Positions 53,458 through 63,916 are shown, numbered from the stretch's first letter. The stretch is 64,000 bases of DNA from Methanobacterium aggregans (GCF_017874455.1 NZ_JAGGLN010000005.1:62001-126000), one strand, 5' to 3'. The notes: generated by a model from the sequence alone, not told the origin. Translations and numbers: made by a program.

Positions 53458-54042
53458 TTAATCCTTCTCCTTTGCCTTTTTAGTCTTTTTATTCTGCTTG
53501 TCCTTCTCTTCCTGGATCCATTCAACTCTTCCAAGGCCCGGCTGCCTCATTGTGAGACCTATCTTGGTTTCTTTAGAGGATTTTCCCTTGATGCTCAGGG
53601 CAACTATTCTTGCACGAACCTTGTTACCCTCTTCAAGGCTTTTCTTGGATTCTTTACCTATGAGGGCTCCTCTTTTTCCATCGTAGTTTATGTAATCATC
53701 TGTAACCTGCGAAACGTGTACAAGTCCGTCCATTGGTCCGATGCGTATGAATGCTCCGAACTCCATTATTTCTATGACTTCTCCTTCCACAACTTCGTGT
53801 AATTCTGGTTTGAAGGACAGTGCTGTGAATACGACATCATAGTAAGCTGCACCATCGCCCATTATAACCCTTCCGATGCCTATTTCTTCAATTTCTTTGA
53901 CTGTTACCATCAATCCCAGTTTTTTGTCTATATTTCCAACGTAGCTCTCATTTAAGATTTCTACTGCCACTTCTTCCACTGGTTCTTCAAACCGGTTTGG
54001 TGGGATTCTCACAGTGTCTTCTATTTTGGATATTAAATACAA
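53458..54042 (-). CDS. rpoE: DNA-directed RNA polymerase subunit E' (Rpo7)
   Basis: 194-residue stalk subunit, homologue of Rpb7. The N-terminal RNP-like domain (ISKIEDTVRIPPNRF) and the S1 domain (GAFIRIGPMDGLVHVSQVTDDYINYDGKRGALIG) are complete, with a Lys-rich tail. TTG start with GGGGGAT. First gene of the cluster that continues with spt4. Confidence 0.96.
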   Translation of the reverse strand: MYLISKIEDTVRIPPNRFEEPVEEVAVEILNESYVGNIDKKLGLMVTVKEIEEIGIGRVIMGDGAAYYDVVFTALSFKPELHEVVEGEVIEIMEFGAFIRIGPMDGLVHVSQVTDDYINYDGKRGALIGKESKKSLEEGNKVRARIVALSIKGKSSKETKIGLTMRQPGLGRVEWIQEEKDKQNKKTKKAKEKD

Positions 54043-54233
54043 TCAAATCCCCCTAATTCCTGCTTTAATTATAAGCAAACATCCACTTACTTTTTAATGA
54101 TCTAATGATCATTCAGTTTAATCTGTTCATTAGATTTAACTAAGGTTATTTAAATTTTTATTTGTTCATGTTGCACCATGGATCTAAATTCATGGCCATG
54201 AACCTAATTTTCTGAAGAATTCATTCATAGAAA

Positions 54234-54752
54234 CTACATTTCATTGTAAAGTTCTTTTGAATGTTTAATGGCTTCAAATGCTTTCTCTGCGTTGTCCCAT
54301 CCAAGAACTTCAGTTGTTTTTCCCTCGAGCTTCTTGTATTCTGTGAAGAAGTGTTCTACTTCATCAAGGAAATGTTTTGGGATGTCTGTTATGTCCTTAA
54401 CATCGTTGTACCTTGGATCGTTTACTGGAACACCAAGAACCTTATCGTCACTTTCTCCACCATCCATCATTCTCATGATACCTATTGGTCGGGTTTCTAT
54501 AACACAACCTGGGAATGTGGCCTGATCCATCATGACAAGTATGTCCATTGGGTCTCCATCGTCCCAGAGGGTTTGGGGTATTATACCGTACTCTGCAGGG
54601 TAGTGAAATGGAGAGTAAAGAACCCTGTCAAGTGCAAATGCTTCTTTATCTTTATCATATTCATATTTGTTCCTTGATCCTTTTGGAATTTCCACAACAG
54701 CGTATAAAACGTCTGCAGATGGTCCTGTTGGTATGTCTTTCCAGAGATTCAT
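54234..54752 (-). CDS. ppa: Inorganic pyrophosphatase
   Basis: 172-residue soluble type I enzyme that hydrolyses pyrophosphate from biosynthesis. EIPKGSRNKYEYDKDKE, YPAEYGIIPQTLWDDGDPMDILV (with the DGDPxD metal site) and KVLGVPVNDPRYNDVKDI are complete. ATG with AGGAATC. Monocistronic. Other methanogens use a membrane pump or family II enzymes, so this form is informative. Confidence 0.97.
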   Translation of the reverse strand: MNLWKDIPTGPSADVLYAVVEIPKGSRNKYEYDKDKEAFALDRVLYSPFHYPAEYGIIPQTLWDDGDPMDILVMMDQATFPGCVIETRPIGIMRMMDGGESDDKVLGVPVNDPRYNDVKDITDIPKHFLDEVEHFFTEYKKLEGKTTEVLGWDNAEKAFEAIKHSKELYNEM

Positions 54753-54862
54753 GTGATTCCTCCAAAAAACCTTGAGATAACCTTTAAAAAAAGGTTCATC
54801 AAAAGATAATCTTTACTCAATTATAATAATTTTCTAATAATTTTTAAAAATTTAATGTTAGT

Positions 54863-55284
54863 TCATATATTTAAATGTCCATCAACAGCAAGATACCTTC
54901 TTTGACGAAGATAAACAACAGTTATTCCTCTTTTTTTTGCCCTGTTTCTCAATTCACGGTCATTTGTACATAAAACATCCTTAGAATTGGATTTGAACAT
55001 TTTAAGGAGTGCATTATCCACGTGTTCTCCCCTTTTGAGTTCAAGTTCCACAGTTTGCACTGGCTCAGAGCTTGCTATTTTAATAGCTACTCCTGCTGCA
55101 ATTTTGTCTTTGCCTTTGGATCTCTTTTTTATGACTTCAAGTTCCCTTAGAACTGGTGATGGGACAACATAACTGTGAGATGGTAGGATGCGCTCAAGTT
55201 CACCTACAATATCAACGTGAAACTGAGCGGGTATCATAAAAAATTTGCATCAAGAACTGCAAAGGGTTTATTTGATGATACCAT
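54863..55284 (-). pseudogene. PIN-domain Fcf1/Utp24-like nuclease with one-base frameshift
   Basis: The 124 codons from the ATG at 55237 (MIPAQFHVDIVGELERILP to LAVDGHLNI) look like the archaeal rRNA-processing PIN protein but lack the first catalytic Asp. That Asp is just upstream in the next frame: from ATG 55284 the sequence reads MVSSNKPFAVLDANF and stops at a run of six A (55238-55243, plus strand). With seven A it would continue as ANFFMIPAQF, the family's N-terminus. ATG 55284 overlaps the end of the aIF2-gamma gene, a typical coupled start. Sequencing slip, true mutation or programmed shift are all possible. Intact length would be 140. Confidence 0.75.
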
Positions 55285-56494
55285 ATCCTATTAACCTCCA
55301 TCTTGCACCTACACGTCGGCTGAGTGCAACTCTCTGGCCTTCCTCAGCACATACAGGTAGTTTAAGTTTAACCTCAACTTCCTTTTTCCTGGCGCTGGTA
55401 ACAACTCCAATGGTGGTTGTTGTTCCTATGTTTATCATAAGTGGTTCTGATGATTTGATAGGGTCAACATCACGTTCTTCCTTGGTACCAACCACCCTCT
55501 CAAGCAGGTGGGTTTTCATTGTGAACCCATGTATTATAGGGGGTAGTGTTCCAGGTTTTCCTGCAACTGATCCTGAGAGGGAATCAGCCTTTGTAAGTGC
55601 AGGGTCAAGTTTAGTACCAACTCCAATGAGTCCTCCAGGTCCAACTTCTTCAACAGCTTCATCAGCTGCAACAAGACCTGTGATTTCAGAGAATAAGCTT
55701 ATCCATTCACTTTTACCCTTCTTCTTAATCTGAATTCCGGGTTTCACCTCGATCTCATCGCCGACTTTAAGTTTTCCCTGAACAAGGGATCCACCTATTA
55801 CTCCACCCTGAATATTCTGGGGTTTGCAACCGGGTTTGTTAATATCGAAGGACCGTGCAACGTACATTCTTGCAGCTTTTCTCAGTGAACGCCTTGGAGT
55901 TCTCATTTTCTCCTGGATTGTTTCAATGAGAATGTCTATGTTCGCTCCCTGCTGGGCAGATACTGGTATTATGGGTGCATCTTCTGCACATGTACCCTTG
56001 ACAAACTCTTTTATTTCTTTGTAGCTTTCTATTGCCCTTTCCTTTGAAACAATGTCTATCTTGTTCTGGACGACTATAACATCTGTGACTCCTATAACAT
56101 CAAGGGCCATTAAATGTTCTTTTGTTTGAGGCTGTGGGCATGGTTCATTTGCAGCTATAACAAGAACTGCACCGTCCATTATTGCCGCACCTGAAAGCAT
56201 GGTTGCCATGAGTGTTTCGTGTCCAGGTGAATCAACGAAGGATACTTTCCTGAGTAGTTGTGTTTCTTTTCCACAGTTCTCACATATCTCTGCTGTTGTG
56301 TAGCACTGTGGTTCAGGACACTCCATACACCTGCGGAAGGTTATGTCAGCATAACCCAACCTTATTGAGATACCTCTCTTAGTTTCTTCACTATGGGTAT
56401 CTGTCCATATGCCCGATAGGGCCTTTGTCAAGGTTGTTTTACCATGATCAACGTGCCCTACAAGCCCAATGTTTATTTCGGACTGTATTTTCAC
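55268..56494 (-). CDS. eif2g: Translation initiation factor aIF2 subunit gamma
   Basis: 408-residue GTPase that brings initiator Met-tRNA to the ribosome. G1 GHVDHGKTT, G3 DSPGHE, G4 NKID, and the zinc knuckle CMECPEPQCYTTAEICENCG typical of the gamma subunit; domains II and III follow. GTG start with AGGTG. It lies between S6e and the PIN gene, in the conserved order S6e-eIF2G-PIN. Confidence 0.97.
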   Translation of the reverse strand: MKIQSEINIGLVGHVDHGKTTLTKALSGIWTDTHSEETKRGISIRLGYADITFRRCMECPEPQCYTTAEICENCGKETQLLRKVSFVDSPGHETLMATMLSGAAIMDGAVLVIAANEPCPQPQTKEHLMALDVIGVTDVIVVQNKIDIVSKERAIESYKEIKEFVKGTCAEDAPIIPVSAQQGANIDILIETIQEKMRTPRRSLRKAARMYVARSFDINKPGCKPQNIQGGVIGGSLVQGKLKVGDEIEVKPGIQIKKKGKSEWISLFSEITGLVAADEAVEEVGPGGLIGVGTKLDPALTKADSLSGSVAGKPGTLPPIIHGFTMKTHLLERVVGTKEERDVDPIKSSEPLMINIGTTTTIGVVTSARKKEVEVKLKLPVCAEEGQRVALSRRVGARWRLIGYGIIK

Positions 56495-56515
56495 AAGTTA
56501 CACCTGTAAAAAATT

Positions 56516-56905
56516 CTAATCCTCACTCTGTTCTTCTTTGTTTAAAAGTTCAGCTATAGTTTTGCTGCCTTTCTCTGCAATGGTCGTGTTGATCTGTACT
56601 ATGTCATCGGAGACTGTGTTGCCTCTGACGGTTTTCCTTCTTCTCTGACCGTCTCTTTTTGGTTTGAAACCTATACCACCGGATAGGAGACTTTTCATTC
56701 TCCTTGGGCCGTCAACATCTTTCTTCATTGGAAATCCGTTTTTATCGCTTCCACCGGTTAATTTAAGTTTATATCCTGTTAAACCAACTAGAGAGGCATC
56801 GAATTCATCACCGATTTTTAATCCTATGAGTTTCTTTGACTCTGCAGCTTCAACTTCAACTTGATGGCTGTTTTCGCCTTCTGAAATAACTAATTTAAAT
56901 GCCAA
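56516..56905 (-). CDS. rps6e: 30S ribosomal protein S6e
   Basis: 129 residues: MAFKLVISEGENSHQVEVE at the start, GSDKNGFPMKKDVDG and RRMKSLLSGGIGFKPKRDGQRRRKTVRGN in the middle are family hallmarks. TTG start with GGAGGAG. It heads the operon with aIF2-gamma and the PIN gene. Confidence 0.96.
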   Translation of the reverse strand: MAFKLVISEGENSHQVEVEAAESKKLIGLKIGDEFDASLVGLTGYKLKLTGGSDKNGFPMKKDVDGPRRMKSLLSGGIGFKPKRDGQRRRKTVRGNTVSDDIVQINTTIAEKGSKTIAELLNKEEQSED

Positions 56906-57210
56906 TCTATCTCCTCCATCTTATTCTTGGTTTTTTATAGTCTATATTATTTATCGTTTTCCATTGTAGAAACTTCAATGATCATAATACCATGGATATC
57001 CCAATATTAAGGATTTATAATTTTAATAAGGATCTTATCCATTAAATTTTAACTATTTTTTATAATTTAATTTATTTTAATTCCTTCAATTTAAAGTCAA
57101 TTAAGGTTAATCAACATTGAATCCAATGGATTAAATTCAATCTTGTTCATCTTCTAAATTTATATGAATTGATTTAATAATTTATGATATTAATATTGTA
57201 GTTATCAGGT
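56906..57210. other. Intergenic region between S6e and aIF5B genes
   Basis: Very AT-rich. It should contain the S6e promoter and the end of the infB transcript. No coding frame or stable structure seen. Confidence 0.4.
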
Positions 57211-58998
57211 TTAATATTCAACCCTCAAACCCCATAATGAATCATCTTTTCTTTTTATCTCAACTATTTCATTGAGTATTTGAAGTTCATCTTCTGAGAG
57301 TTTGCCCTTGAGTTCTGCTTCAAGGATCTTAAAGTGGTTTTCAGGTATGTCCACGTATAAAACGTCTCCTTCTTCAAAATCTTTTTGGAAAACAGCATCC
57401 TTTATTGCCATGGCAACCTTCTGGCCCCTTGAGGTTGAAGGTTTGTTCTCTCCCTTATCCTGCATGCTCTCAACCTTCCCAACACGTTCACCACGCTCAT
57501 TTATGAGGCCATAATCCTTTTTCATGGTGCCTCCAAGAACTTCTATACCTGCAATTGCAGGTTTGCTGTGTCTGAAAACGAGTTTAGGGATTATTCTGAG
57601 TTTTGCAGGTTTTATCACTGCATCCAACCATTCTTTTCGCTTTCGTTCCTCTGCAGCATCCGTCCATTCCTTATAATCCTCAGTAAGTTGGTAAATAACA
57701 TTCGCAGAGAAAAGTTTCAGCTGGGAACTTTTTATTTCTTCCACTGCAGATGGGAGTACCTTGACATTGAATGCTATGATCACACCGTAGAGTGGGTTTT
57801 CCTTCTGGACTATGGCAGTATCAAAGACATCACGCCTTGAAACATCCCCTATATCTGCAACCCTTATGGGCACATCCATAGCTTTCAGCATATTAACAAG
57901 TGCTTCAAGGGATCCAAGGGTATCTGCCTTTACAGTTACGCCCATTTCATCAGTGTCTATTTTAATACTTTCAATTTCACTTAAAATCTCTTCTTTAACC
58001 TTATCAAAATCTTTACCTGCAACACGCAGTGGAGATCCTGACATAACGTCTTCAATGTTTGGAGCCACGATCTTTATACCTGCAGCTGCAACAACTTCAT
58101 CAACCTTTTTGAAACGTTTCTTAGACTCCCTCATCTCTTCAAGGGGTCTTGGTTTTAGAAGGGATCTTATTTTGGTGGTTATAATTTCTTTATCAGTTGT
58201 AAGGGCTATTGTATCAGCTTTTTTAAGAATTCCATCGTATATAACTGCATCAACAGTTACTCCAAGCCCTGTTTCCTCTTTAACTTCAAGGATGGTTCCC
58301 TTTGCAGGGGAATTTGTCTCAATTTGGAGCTGTTCCTTGAGGTACTGCTGTGCAAGCCCCATCAACATGGTTAAAAGTTCAGCTATTCCTTCACCGCTTT
58401 TTGCGCTTATTGGAATGATACTTATCTGCCTTGCAAAATTCTGAACCCTGTCGAATCGTTCAGATTCAAATCCTTCATCATGCAGTATTCCAACAAGTTC
58501 GTAGATATTGTTGTCCAGTTTTTCCTGAACACTTCTGGCCTGTTTGTTGTAGGTTTGAATGAATGAAAGACCTTCATATGTTTCCCAGCCGTAGATCTTA
58601 TCGATCTTGTTTGCTGCAACTACGAAGGGAGTTTTACACATCTTGAGTATGTTCAAGGCTTCATAGGTCTGAGGTTTGAAACCCTCATTTGAATCCACGA
58701 TTAGAATTGCCAGATCCGCCAGTGCACCACCCCTCTTCCTGAGGGTTGTGAAGGCTTCGTGGCCTGGAGTGTCAATGAAAAATAGTCCTGGTAGTGTCTC
58801 TCTAATGTCCAGTTTCTTCAGAAGGTCGCCGCAGATGTTGTCTATAACTTCCATTGGAATTTCAGTCGCACCTATGTGCTGTGTTATTCCTCCAGCTTCC
58901 CTCTGGGCTATGGCACTGCCCCTTATAAAATCCAGGAGTGTTGTTTTACCATGGTCAACATGGCCCAGAACAGACACTATTGGTGATCTAATCTTCAA
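57211..58998 (-). CDS. infB: Translation initiation factor aIF5B (IF2-like)
   Basis: 595-residue GTPase for subunit joining. G1 GHVDHGKTTLLD, G3 DTPGHEAF, G4 NKID, then domains II to IV with TVKADTLGSLEAL and the long helix. No intein is present, though some archaeal copies have one. TTG start with GGAGGAT. It follows ndk by about 180 bases on the same strand, at the end of the L7Ae cluster. Confidence 0.97.
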   Translation of the reverse strand: MKIRSPIVSVLGHVDHGKTTLLDFIRGSAIAQREAGGITQHIGATEIPMEVIDNICGDLLKKLDIRETLPGLFFIDTPGHEAFTTLRKRGGALADLAILIVDSNEGFKPQTYEALNILKMCKTPFVVAANKIDKIYGWETYEGLSFIQTYNKQARSVQEKLDNNIYELVGILHDEGFESERFDRVQNFARQISIIPISAKSGEGIAELLTMLMGLAQQYLKEQLQIETNSPAKGTILEVKEETGLGVTVDAVIYDGILKKADTIALTTDKEIITTKIRSLLKPRPLEEMRESKKRFKKVDEVVAAAGIKIVAPNIEDVMSGSPLRVAGKDFDKVKEEILSEIESIKIDTDEMGVTVKADTLGSLEALVNMLKAMDVPIRVADIGDVSRRDVFDTAIVQKENPLYGVIIAFNVKVLPSAVEEIKSSQLKLFSANVIYQLTEDYKEWTDAAEERKRKEWLDAVIKPAKLRIIPKLVFRHSKPAIAGIEVLGGTMKKDYGLINERGERVGKVESMQDKGENKPSTSRGQKVAMAIKDAVFQKDFEEGDVLYVDIPENHFKILEAELKGKLSEDELQILNEIVEIKRKDDSLWGLRVEY

Positions 58999-59179
58999 TT
59001 TTATCCTCCAGATAACAATTAAAATGTTGTAAATATATTATGCTGTAAATATGTCCTAAATTATCTATTATTCTACTCATTTAGGATAAGATTTGTTTAA
59101 ACTGAATCTTCCATTCATGAAACAGATGAAAATTTGAAAAAAAGAGCTTAAAAATTAAATGCTCTTCAATCAATTCTTT

Positions 59180-59638
59180 TTAAGGTTCTTCGTATATCAG
59201 TTCTTCATCAGGTAGAACGTACTCGCAGATTTCAGATTCATCGAAAAATAGTGATATTTCTCTTTTTGCAGAATCTGGTGCATCTGAAGCGTGTATTATG
59301 TTTCTACCTGTATCTATGGCATAGTCGCCCCTTATTGTACCCATCTCAGCTTCCTGAGGGTTGGTGGCTCCTACCATCTTCCTGATCATGCTTATACATT
59401 CTTCGCCTTCAATGACTGTTGCAAGCACTGGGCCGGAGGTTATATAGTCAACGAGGTCTTTGAAGAATGGTTTTTCAGCGTGTTCTCCGTAGTGTGTCTC
59501 TGCAAGTTCCTTGTTTATAACCATCATCTTTGCAGCCAGTATCTTGAGTCCGCGTTTTTCAAAACGGCCTATGACTTCTCCGGCAAGTCTCCTTTTAACT
59601 GCATCAGGTTTGAGCATTACGAAGCTTCTCTGTTTCAT
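59180..59638 (-). CDS. ndk: Nucleoside diphosphate kinase
   Basis: 152 residues. Transfers phosphate between nucleoside triphosphates and diphosphates through the His in NIIHASDAPDSAKREI. FVMLKPDAVKRRLAGEVIGRFEKRG is the typical start. ATG overlaps the L24e stop (ATGA), so translation is coupled. Member of the cluster L7Ae-S28e-L24e-ndk-infB. Confidence 0.97.
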   Translation of the reverse strand: MKQRSFVMLKPDAVKRRLAGEVIGRFEKRGLKILAAKMMVINKELAETHYGEHAEKPFFKDLVDYITSGPVLATVIEGEECISMIRKMVGATNPQEAEMGTIRGDYAIDTGRNIIHASDAPDSAKREISLFFDESEICEYVLPDEELIYEEP

Positions 59639-59796
59639 TGTTTAACCCACTTAACCTTTCTTGGAACTCTTCCGAGTTTTATCCTGTTTTTCTCACATTT
59701 ACTGCTGCAGAAGAAATAGACTGTTCCGTCCTTTTTGACGTACATTTTTCCTGTACCTTCTTCAATTTCTTCTCCGCAGAATGAACATGTTCTCAT
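59635..59796 (-). CDS. rpl24e: 50S ribosomal protein L24e
   Basis: 53 residues with the zinc site CSFCGEEIEEG and FFCSSKCEKNR. ATG start with GGTGTTT before it. It overlaps the start of ndk by four bases and follows S28e by 17 bases. Length and order match other Methanobacteriales, as I recall. Confidence 0.95.
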   Translation of the reverse strand: MRTCSFCGEEIEEGTGKMYVKKDGTVYFFCSSKCEKNRIKLGRVPRKVKWVKQ

Positions 59797-59813
59797 ATTA
59801 AACACCTGTCTGT

Positions 59814-60020
59814 CTATGGGGTACGGATTTCCTTAGCTTCCCGTATTGTGTCCAGCAACATTAAAACGTCGCCTTCTTTTATTGCTCCCATGACGTTTCT
59901 GGTTAATATTCTACCTTTATCTCTTCCATCGAGTATCCTACATTTTACCTGCATGACTTCTCCAGTCATTCCAGTTCTTTTGAGAACTTCAATCACTTCA
60001 GCAGGAGTTGCTTCTCCCAT
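59814..60020 (-). CDS. rps28e: 30S ribosomal protein S28e
   Basis: 68 residues, OB-fold: GEATPAEVIEVLKRTGMTGEVMQVKCRILDGRDKGRILTRNVMG. ATG 60020 has AGGTGA at seven bases; a longer frame adds five residues from the ribosome-site region. It lies between L7Ae and L24e. Confidence 0.96.
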   Translation of the reverse strand: MGEATPAEVIEVLKRTGMTGEVMQVKCRILDGRDKGRILTRNVMGAIKEGDVLMLLDTIREAKEIRTP

Positions 60021-60102
60021 TACAATCACCTTCAATTAAAATGAGAAAGGTATTTGGTTATGACTCTTTTCGAGTCCCTAAACCTTTCTTGTAAAAATAG
60101 TT

Positions 60103-60474
60103 CTATTTTTTGAGTTCTTCGACTTTCTCAACGATGTCTTTGATTAAGTCTTCAGCTTCGCCTGCTTCTATTATACATGCAGATGCTGTACCAACGTTGA
60201 GACCTGCTGCTTCTCCTAATTCATCCTTAGTTGGGATGTAAACGTAAGGAATCTCTTTTTCTTCAGCGAGTACAGGTAAGTGTGCTGCTATTTCTGGTGG
60301 TTCAATGTCCTCAGCTATTAGAACAAGTACTGCGTTACCCCTTTCTATGGTTTTGGTAACCTCGTTTGTTCCTTTACCTACTTTACCTGTGTCTTTTGCT
60401 ATTTCTAAAGCTTCATAAGCTTTGTCAGCTATTTCTTTTGGTACGTCGAATTTAACATACATTGCTTTTGCCAT
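60103..60474 (-). CDS. rpl7ae: 50S ribosomal protein L7Ae
   Basis: 123-residue kink-turn-binding protein that works in the ribosome and in box C/D and H/ACA guide RNPs and RNase P. GKGTNEVTKTIERGNAVLVLIAEDIEPPEIAAHLPVLAEEKEIPYVYI is the family core. ATG with GGAGGT. First gene of the cluster. A TATA-like stretch lies at about 60537-60547. Confidence 0.97.
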   Translation of the reverse strand: MAKAMYVKFDVPKEIADKAYEALEIAKDTGKVGKGTNEVTKTIERGNAVLVLIAEDIEPPEIAAHLPVLAEEKEIPYVYIPTKDELGEAAGLNVGTASACIIEAGEAEDLIKDIVEKVEELKK

Positions 60475-61159
<685 letters not shown>

Positions 61160-61759
61160 TCAAATGACTTTTTCTACCAGAAGAATTAAATAAACTATGC
61201 TACTGCCATTGGGTATTATAAATGATAATCCAGTAGCCACTGCTGATACTGCTATGAAAAGAAGGCAAGTTCTTCTCATACTATCCAACTTTTTTTTGTT
61301 TATCTTACTACTGACAAGTCCCTTTCTGGTTGCATAATACCAGCTTAAATATAGGAAAAAGGCAATTCCTAACAGATTTAAATTGAATATTAACTGGGAT
61401 ACTGTGTACCCTCCATAGGTTCCAGTTAAATCTGTTGTGAAGGGGACTATGACAATGAACAAAAGCCATATTATGTTTATCCATAGAAATGCATCGTCCA
61501 CATGTTTCACGTAGTGTAACTGTCTGTGGTTGACCACCCAGAACATGGCAAGAAGAATGAAGCTCAAAACAAAACTGATAAATGGGGACACTATGGTGTA
61601 AAGTGATTCCTGGATGGCTGTATTGGATATTTGTCCAGATACGTGGGGCACTCCGATACTCAAAACTAAAAGTGTCATTGCTATTGCAAAAATACCATCT
61701 GTAAGGGCTAACATACGGTTGCTGGTCATAAAATTATCAGATTCTTCAAAATTACTCAT
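61160..61759 (-). CDS. TMEM175-like potassium channel (DUF1211)
   Basis: 199 residues, six hydrophobic helices. Helix 1 carries the family signature as RMLALTDGIFAIAMTLLVLSI, close to the RxxxFSDGxxAIxxT pattern; FWVVNHRQLHYVKHVDD follows helix 3. Prokaryotic members form tetrameric K+ channels. Leu/Ala/Thr replace the usual Phe/Ser of FSD in the signature, a small departure. ATG with GAGGAAATT. Monocistronic. Confidence 0.9.
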   Translation of the reverse strand: MSNFEESDNFMTSNRMLALTDGIFAIAMTLLVLSIGVPHVSGQISNTAIQESLYTIVSPFISFVLSFILLAMFWVVNHRQLHYVKHVDDAFLWINIIWLLFIVIVPFTTDLTGTYGGYTVSQLIFNLNLLGIAFFLYLSWYYATRKGLVSSKINKKKLDSMRRTCLLFIAVSAVATGLSFIIPNGSSIVYLILLVEKVI

Positions 61760-62138
61760 GCAATTTCCTCTTCACTATTAAATTATAATGTGTTATTTTT
61801 CAGGCTTTATATGTTTTTTGCAGGACATTGCCCAATAAATCAAGGTTACTTCAATTTTTATATAAAAATAAAAGGCTATGGAGTGAATAGCTCCTTGATT
61901 AAATCAATCTTCTATTAAAAGGGTTTTATATTTGGATTTCAGGATCTTATCTAAGAGTTAAAATTTTAAAAATGAATAGGTATCAAGATTAAAAGATTTA
62001 AATTAGTAAAATCTAAAAATAAACTCAATAACAATAAGATTGGGGTTTAAATTAGTTTTTAATATTAAAATGAGTCCAAAAATCAGAATTTGTATAAAAA
62101 TTTATTGCGATAACCAAAAGAAAGAAAGTTAAAAGGAC
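61760..62138. other. Intergenic region between channel and histone genes
   Basis: AT-rich. It contains the channel promoter and the end of the second histone transcript. No coding frame or structure seen. Confidence 0.4.
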
Positions 62139-62342
62139 TTAGCGTCCTTTAACTGCCATTTCTATGTCAGATGCTTTTATTGTTTTCCTTCCAGCGTGTT
62201 TTGCAAGTTTAACAGCCTGTGAAGCTATTTCTTCGCCTTTTTCTTCTAATACTTTTGCTAGAGCTTCCCTAGCATCGTCGCTGACCCTTTCTGCACCTGC
62301 ATTTTTTATTATTCTTCCTATTGGAGCAATTGGTAATTCCAT
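62139..62342 (-). CDS. Archaeal histone, second copy
   Basis: 67 residues: MELPIAPIGRIIKNAGAERVSDDAREALAKVLEEKGEEIASQAVKLAKHAGRKTIKASDIEMAV. The same fold as the copy at 47604; differences cluster in the middle helix. ATG with GAGGTG. A TATA-like stretch at about 62395-62407. Two histones allow homo- and heterodimers with different DNA packing. Confidence 0.97.
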   Translation of the reverse strand: MELPIAPIGRIIKNAGAERVSDDAREALAKVLEEKGEEIASQAVKLAKHAGRKTIKASDIEMAVKGR

Positions 62343-62579
62343 CTTTAATCACCTCATTTTTGTATATTAGTTATATTACTCTGTTGTCTTACTGCTATAT
62401 ATATTTATCGTTTTATTTGGTGATTTTTTGATGATCTGTGTGCTGATGGGTCATGTCATGGTCATCCATATGATCTTGGGACAGCCCATGACAAATCATG
62501 TTGTATTGGGACACTCATAAAAAATTAGAATATAGATAAGTTTCGATTTTCCCTAAAAAAAATTGTAAGGGGAAATCCA

Positions 62580-63776
62580 TTATTTGCCAGTAATAATGCG
62601 TGAAAGAGTGTTAATATCTGCATCAACTTCAACAGGCTTTTCACACGCATTTATAGCAGTATTTGGATCCTTTAAGAGATGTCCAGTTACAATACAAACC
62701 ACTTTCTCGCCCTTATCCACTTTACCGGTTTCAACTAACTTTTTAAGCCCAGCAATGGATGCTGCGGATGCCGGTTCAACACCAATTCCTTCGGTTCTTG
62801 CAAGTAATTTCTGGGCGCTCAGTATCTCATCATCGGTCACTGTTTCTGCAAGACCGTTGGAGTCATAGATTGCACGCAGAGCTTTTGCTGCACTTACAGG
62901 TGCCCCGATCCTTATGGCAGTTGCAATGGTTTCCGGGTTTTCAACAGGTACAATATCCTTTTTACCCTTTTGAACAGCGTTGTATATTGGTGCCGCACCT
63001 TCTGCCTGAATTCCAGTCATCATTGGCAGATCTTCAATAAATCCTGCGTTGTAAAACTCGTTTACTCCCTTCCATATTGCAGATATGTTTCCTGCATTTC
63101 CCACAGGTAATATTATCCTGTCTGGGGACTGCCATCCAAGATCATCCACTATCTCAAATCCAATAGATTTCTGACCTTCAAGTCTGAAGGGGTTCACTGA
63201 ATTTAGAAGGTAAAGTTGACCCTGAAGTGCCAGGGCAGTTATTGCCTCAAGTGCTTCATCAAAGTTTCCTTTAATGGAGATTACATCAGCTCCATGGAAC
63301 ATTGCCTGAGCAAGTTTTCCAAGGGCAACCTTTCCAGATGGTAGAAGTACCACACATCTTTTACCAGCACGTGCTGCATAGGCTGCCAGTGACGCGGAAG
63401 TGTTTCCAGTTGATGCACATCCAACTGTGTCAACACCCAGCTCAACGGCCTTGGTGATTCCAACGCTCATTCCCCTGTCTTTAAAACTTCCAGTTGGGTT
63501 TGAACCCTCAACTTTAACGTATAAATCAACTCCAAGGTCTTCTCCAAGTTTCTGGCACTTGACAAAGGGTGTTCCTCCTTCCTCAAGGCTTACTATCTTT
63601 GACTCATCTACAGGCATGAACTCCTTGTACTTCCACATGGTTGATTTTCGACAACTAAAAACATCTTTTGAAACTTCAGGGCTGCATTCCACCTCTAATA
63701 TTGAACCACATTTTTTGCAAGTGTAAATTATTTCATCAAGGCCGTACTCTGCACCGCAGGATATACATCTTATCAT
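62580..63776 (-). CDS. thrC: Threonine synthase
   Basis: PLP enzyme that converts O-phosphohomoserine to threonine. 398 residues. N-terminal zinc-ribbon-like segment CISCGAEYGLDEIIYTCKKCG, PLP lysine in NPTGSFKDRGM, SLAAYAARAGKRCVVLLPSGK, and phosphate-binding GNAGNISAIW. AGGTGAG is followed by two adjacent ATGs; the second (63776) has the better spacing. Monocistronic in the window. A dyad of 9-base arms lies upstream at 63891-63916. Confidence 0.96.
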   Translation of the reverse strand: MIRCISCGAEYGLDEIIYTCKKCGSILEVECSPEVSKDVFSCRKSTMWKYKEFMPVDESKIVSLEEGGTPFVKCQKLGEDLGVDLYVKVEGSNPTGSFKDRGMSVGITKAVELGVDTVGCASTGNTSASLAAYAARAGKRCVVLLPSGKVALGKLAQAMFHGADVISIKGNFDEALEAITALALQGQLYLLNSVNPFRLEGQKSIGFEIVDDLGWQSPDRIILPVGNAGNISAIWKGVNEFYNAGFIEDLPMMTGIQAEGAAPIYNAVQKGKKDIVPVENPETIATAIRIGAPVSAAKALRAIYDSNGLAETVTDDEILSAQKLLARTEGIGVEPASAASIAGLKKLVETGKVDKGEKVVCIVTGHLLKDPNTAINACEKPVEVDADINTLSRIITGK

Positions 63777-63890
63777 CATCTCACCTTTTTTAATTTAATT
63801 GATTTTTTTATTTTTATTAACATAATCAACTGCTTTTTAGTCTTTTAGGTTTATTTAAAATTTCACATCTCTAATCTAACCATAAAAACA

Positions 63891-63916
63891 TTTACAAATT
63901 TAATTTTATTTGTAAA
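63891..63916. promoter_or_regulatory. Inverted repeat upstream of thrC
   Basis: Perfect arms TTTACAAAT (63891-63899) and ATTTGTAAA (63908-63916) with an 8-base spacer, and a further half-site TTACAAA at 63924-63930. The set could be operator half-sites for thrC, which starts 115 bases away, or for a gene beyond the window. Confidence 0.35.
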
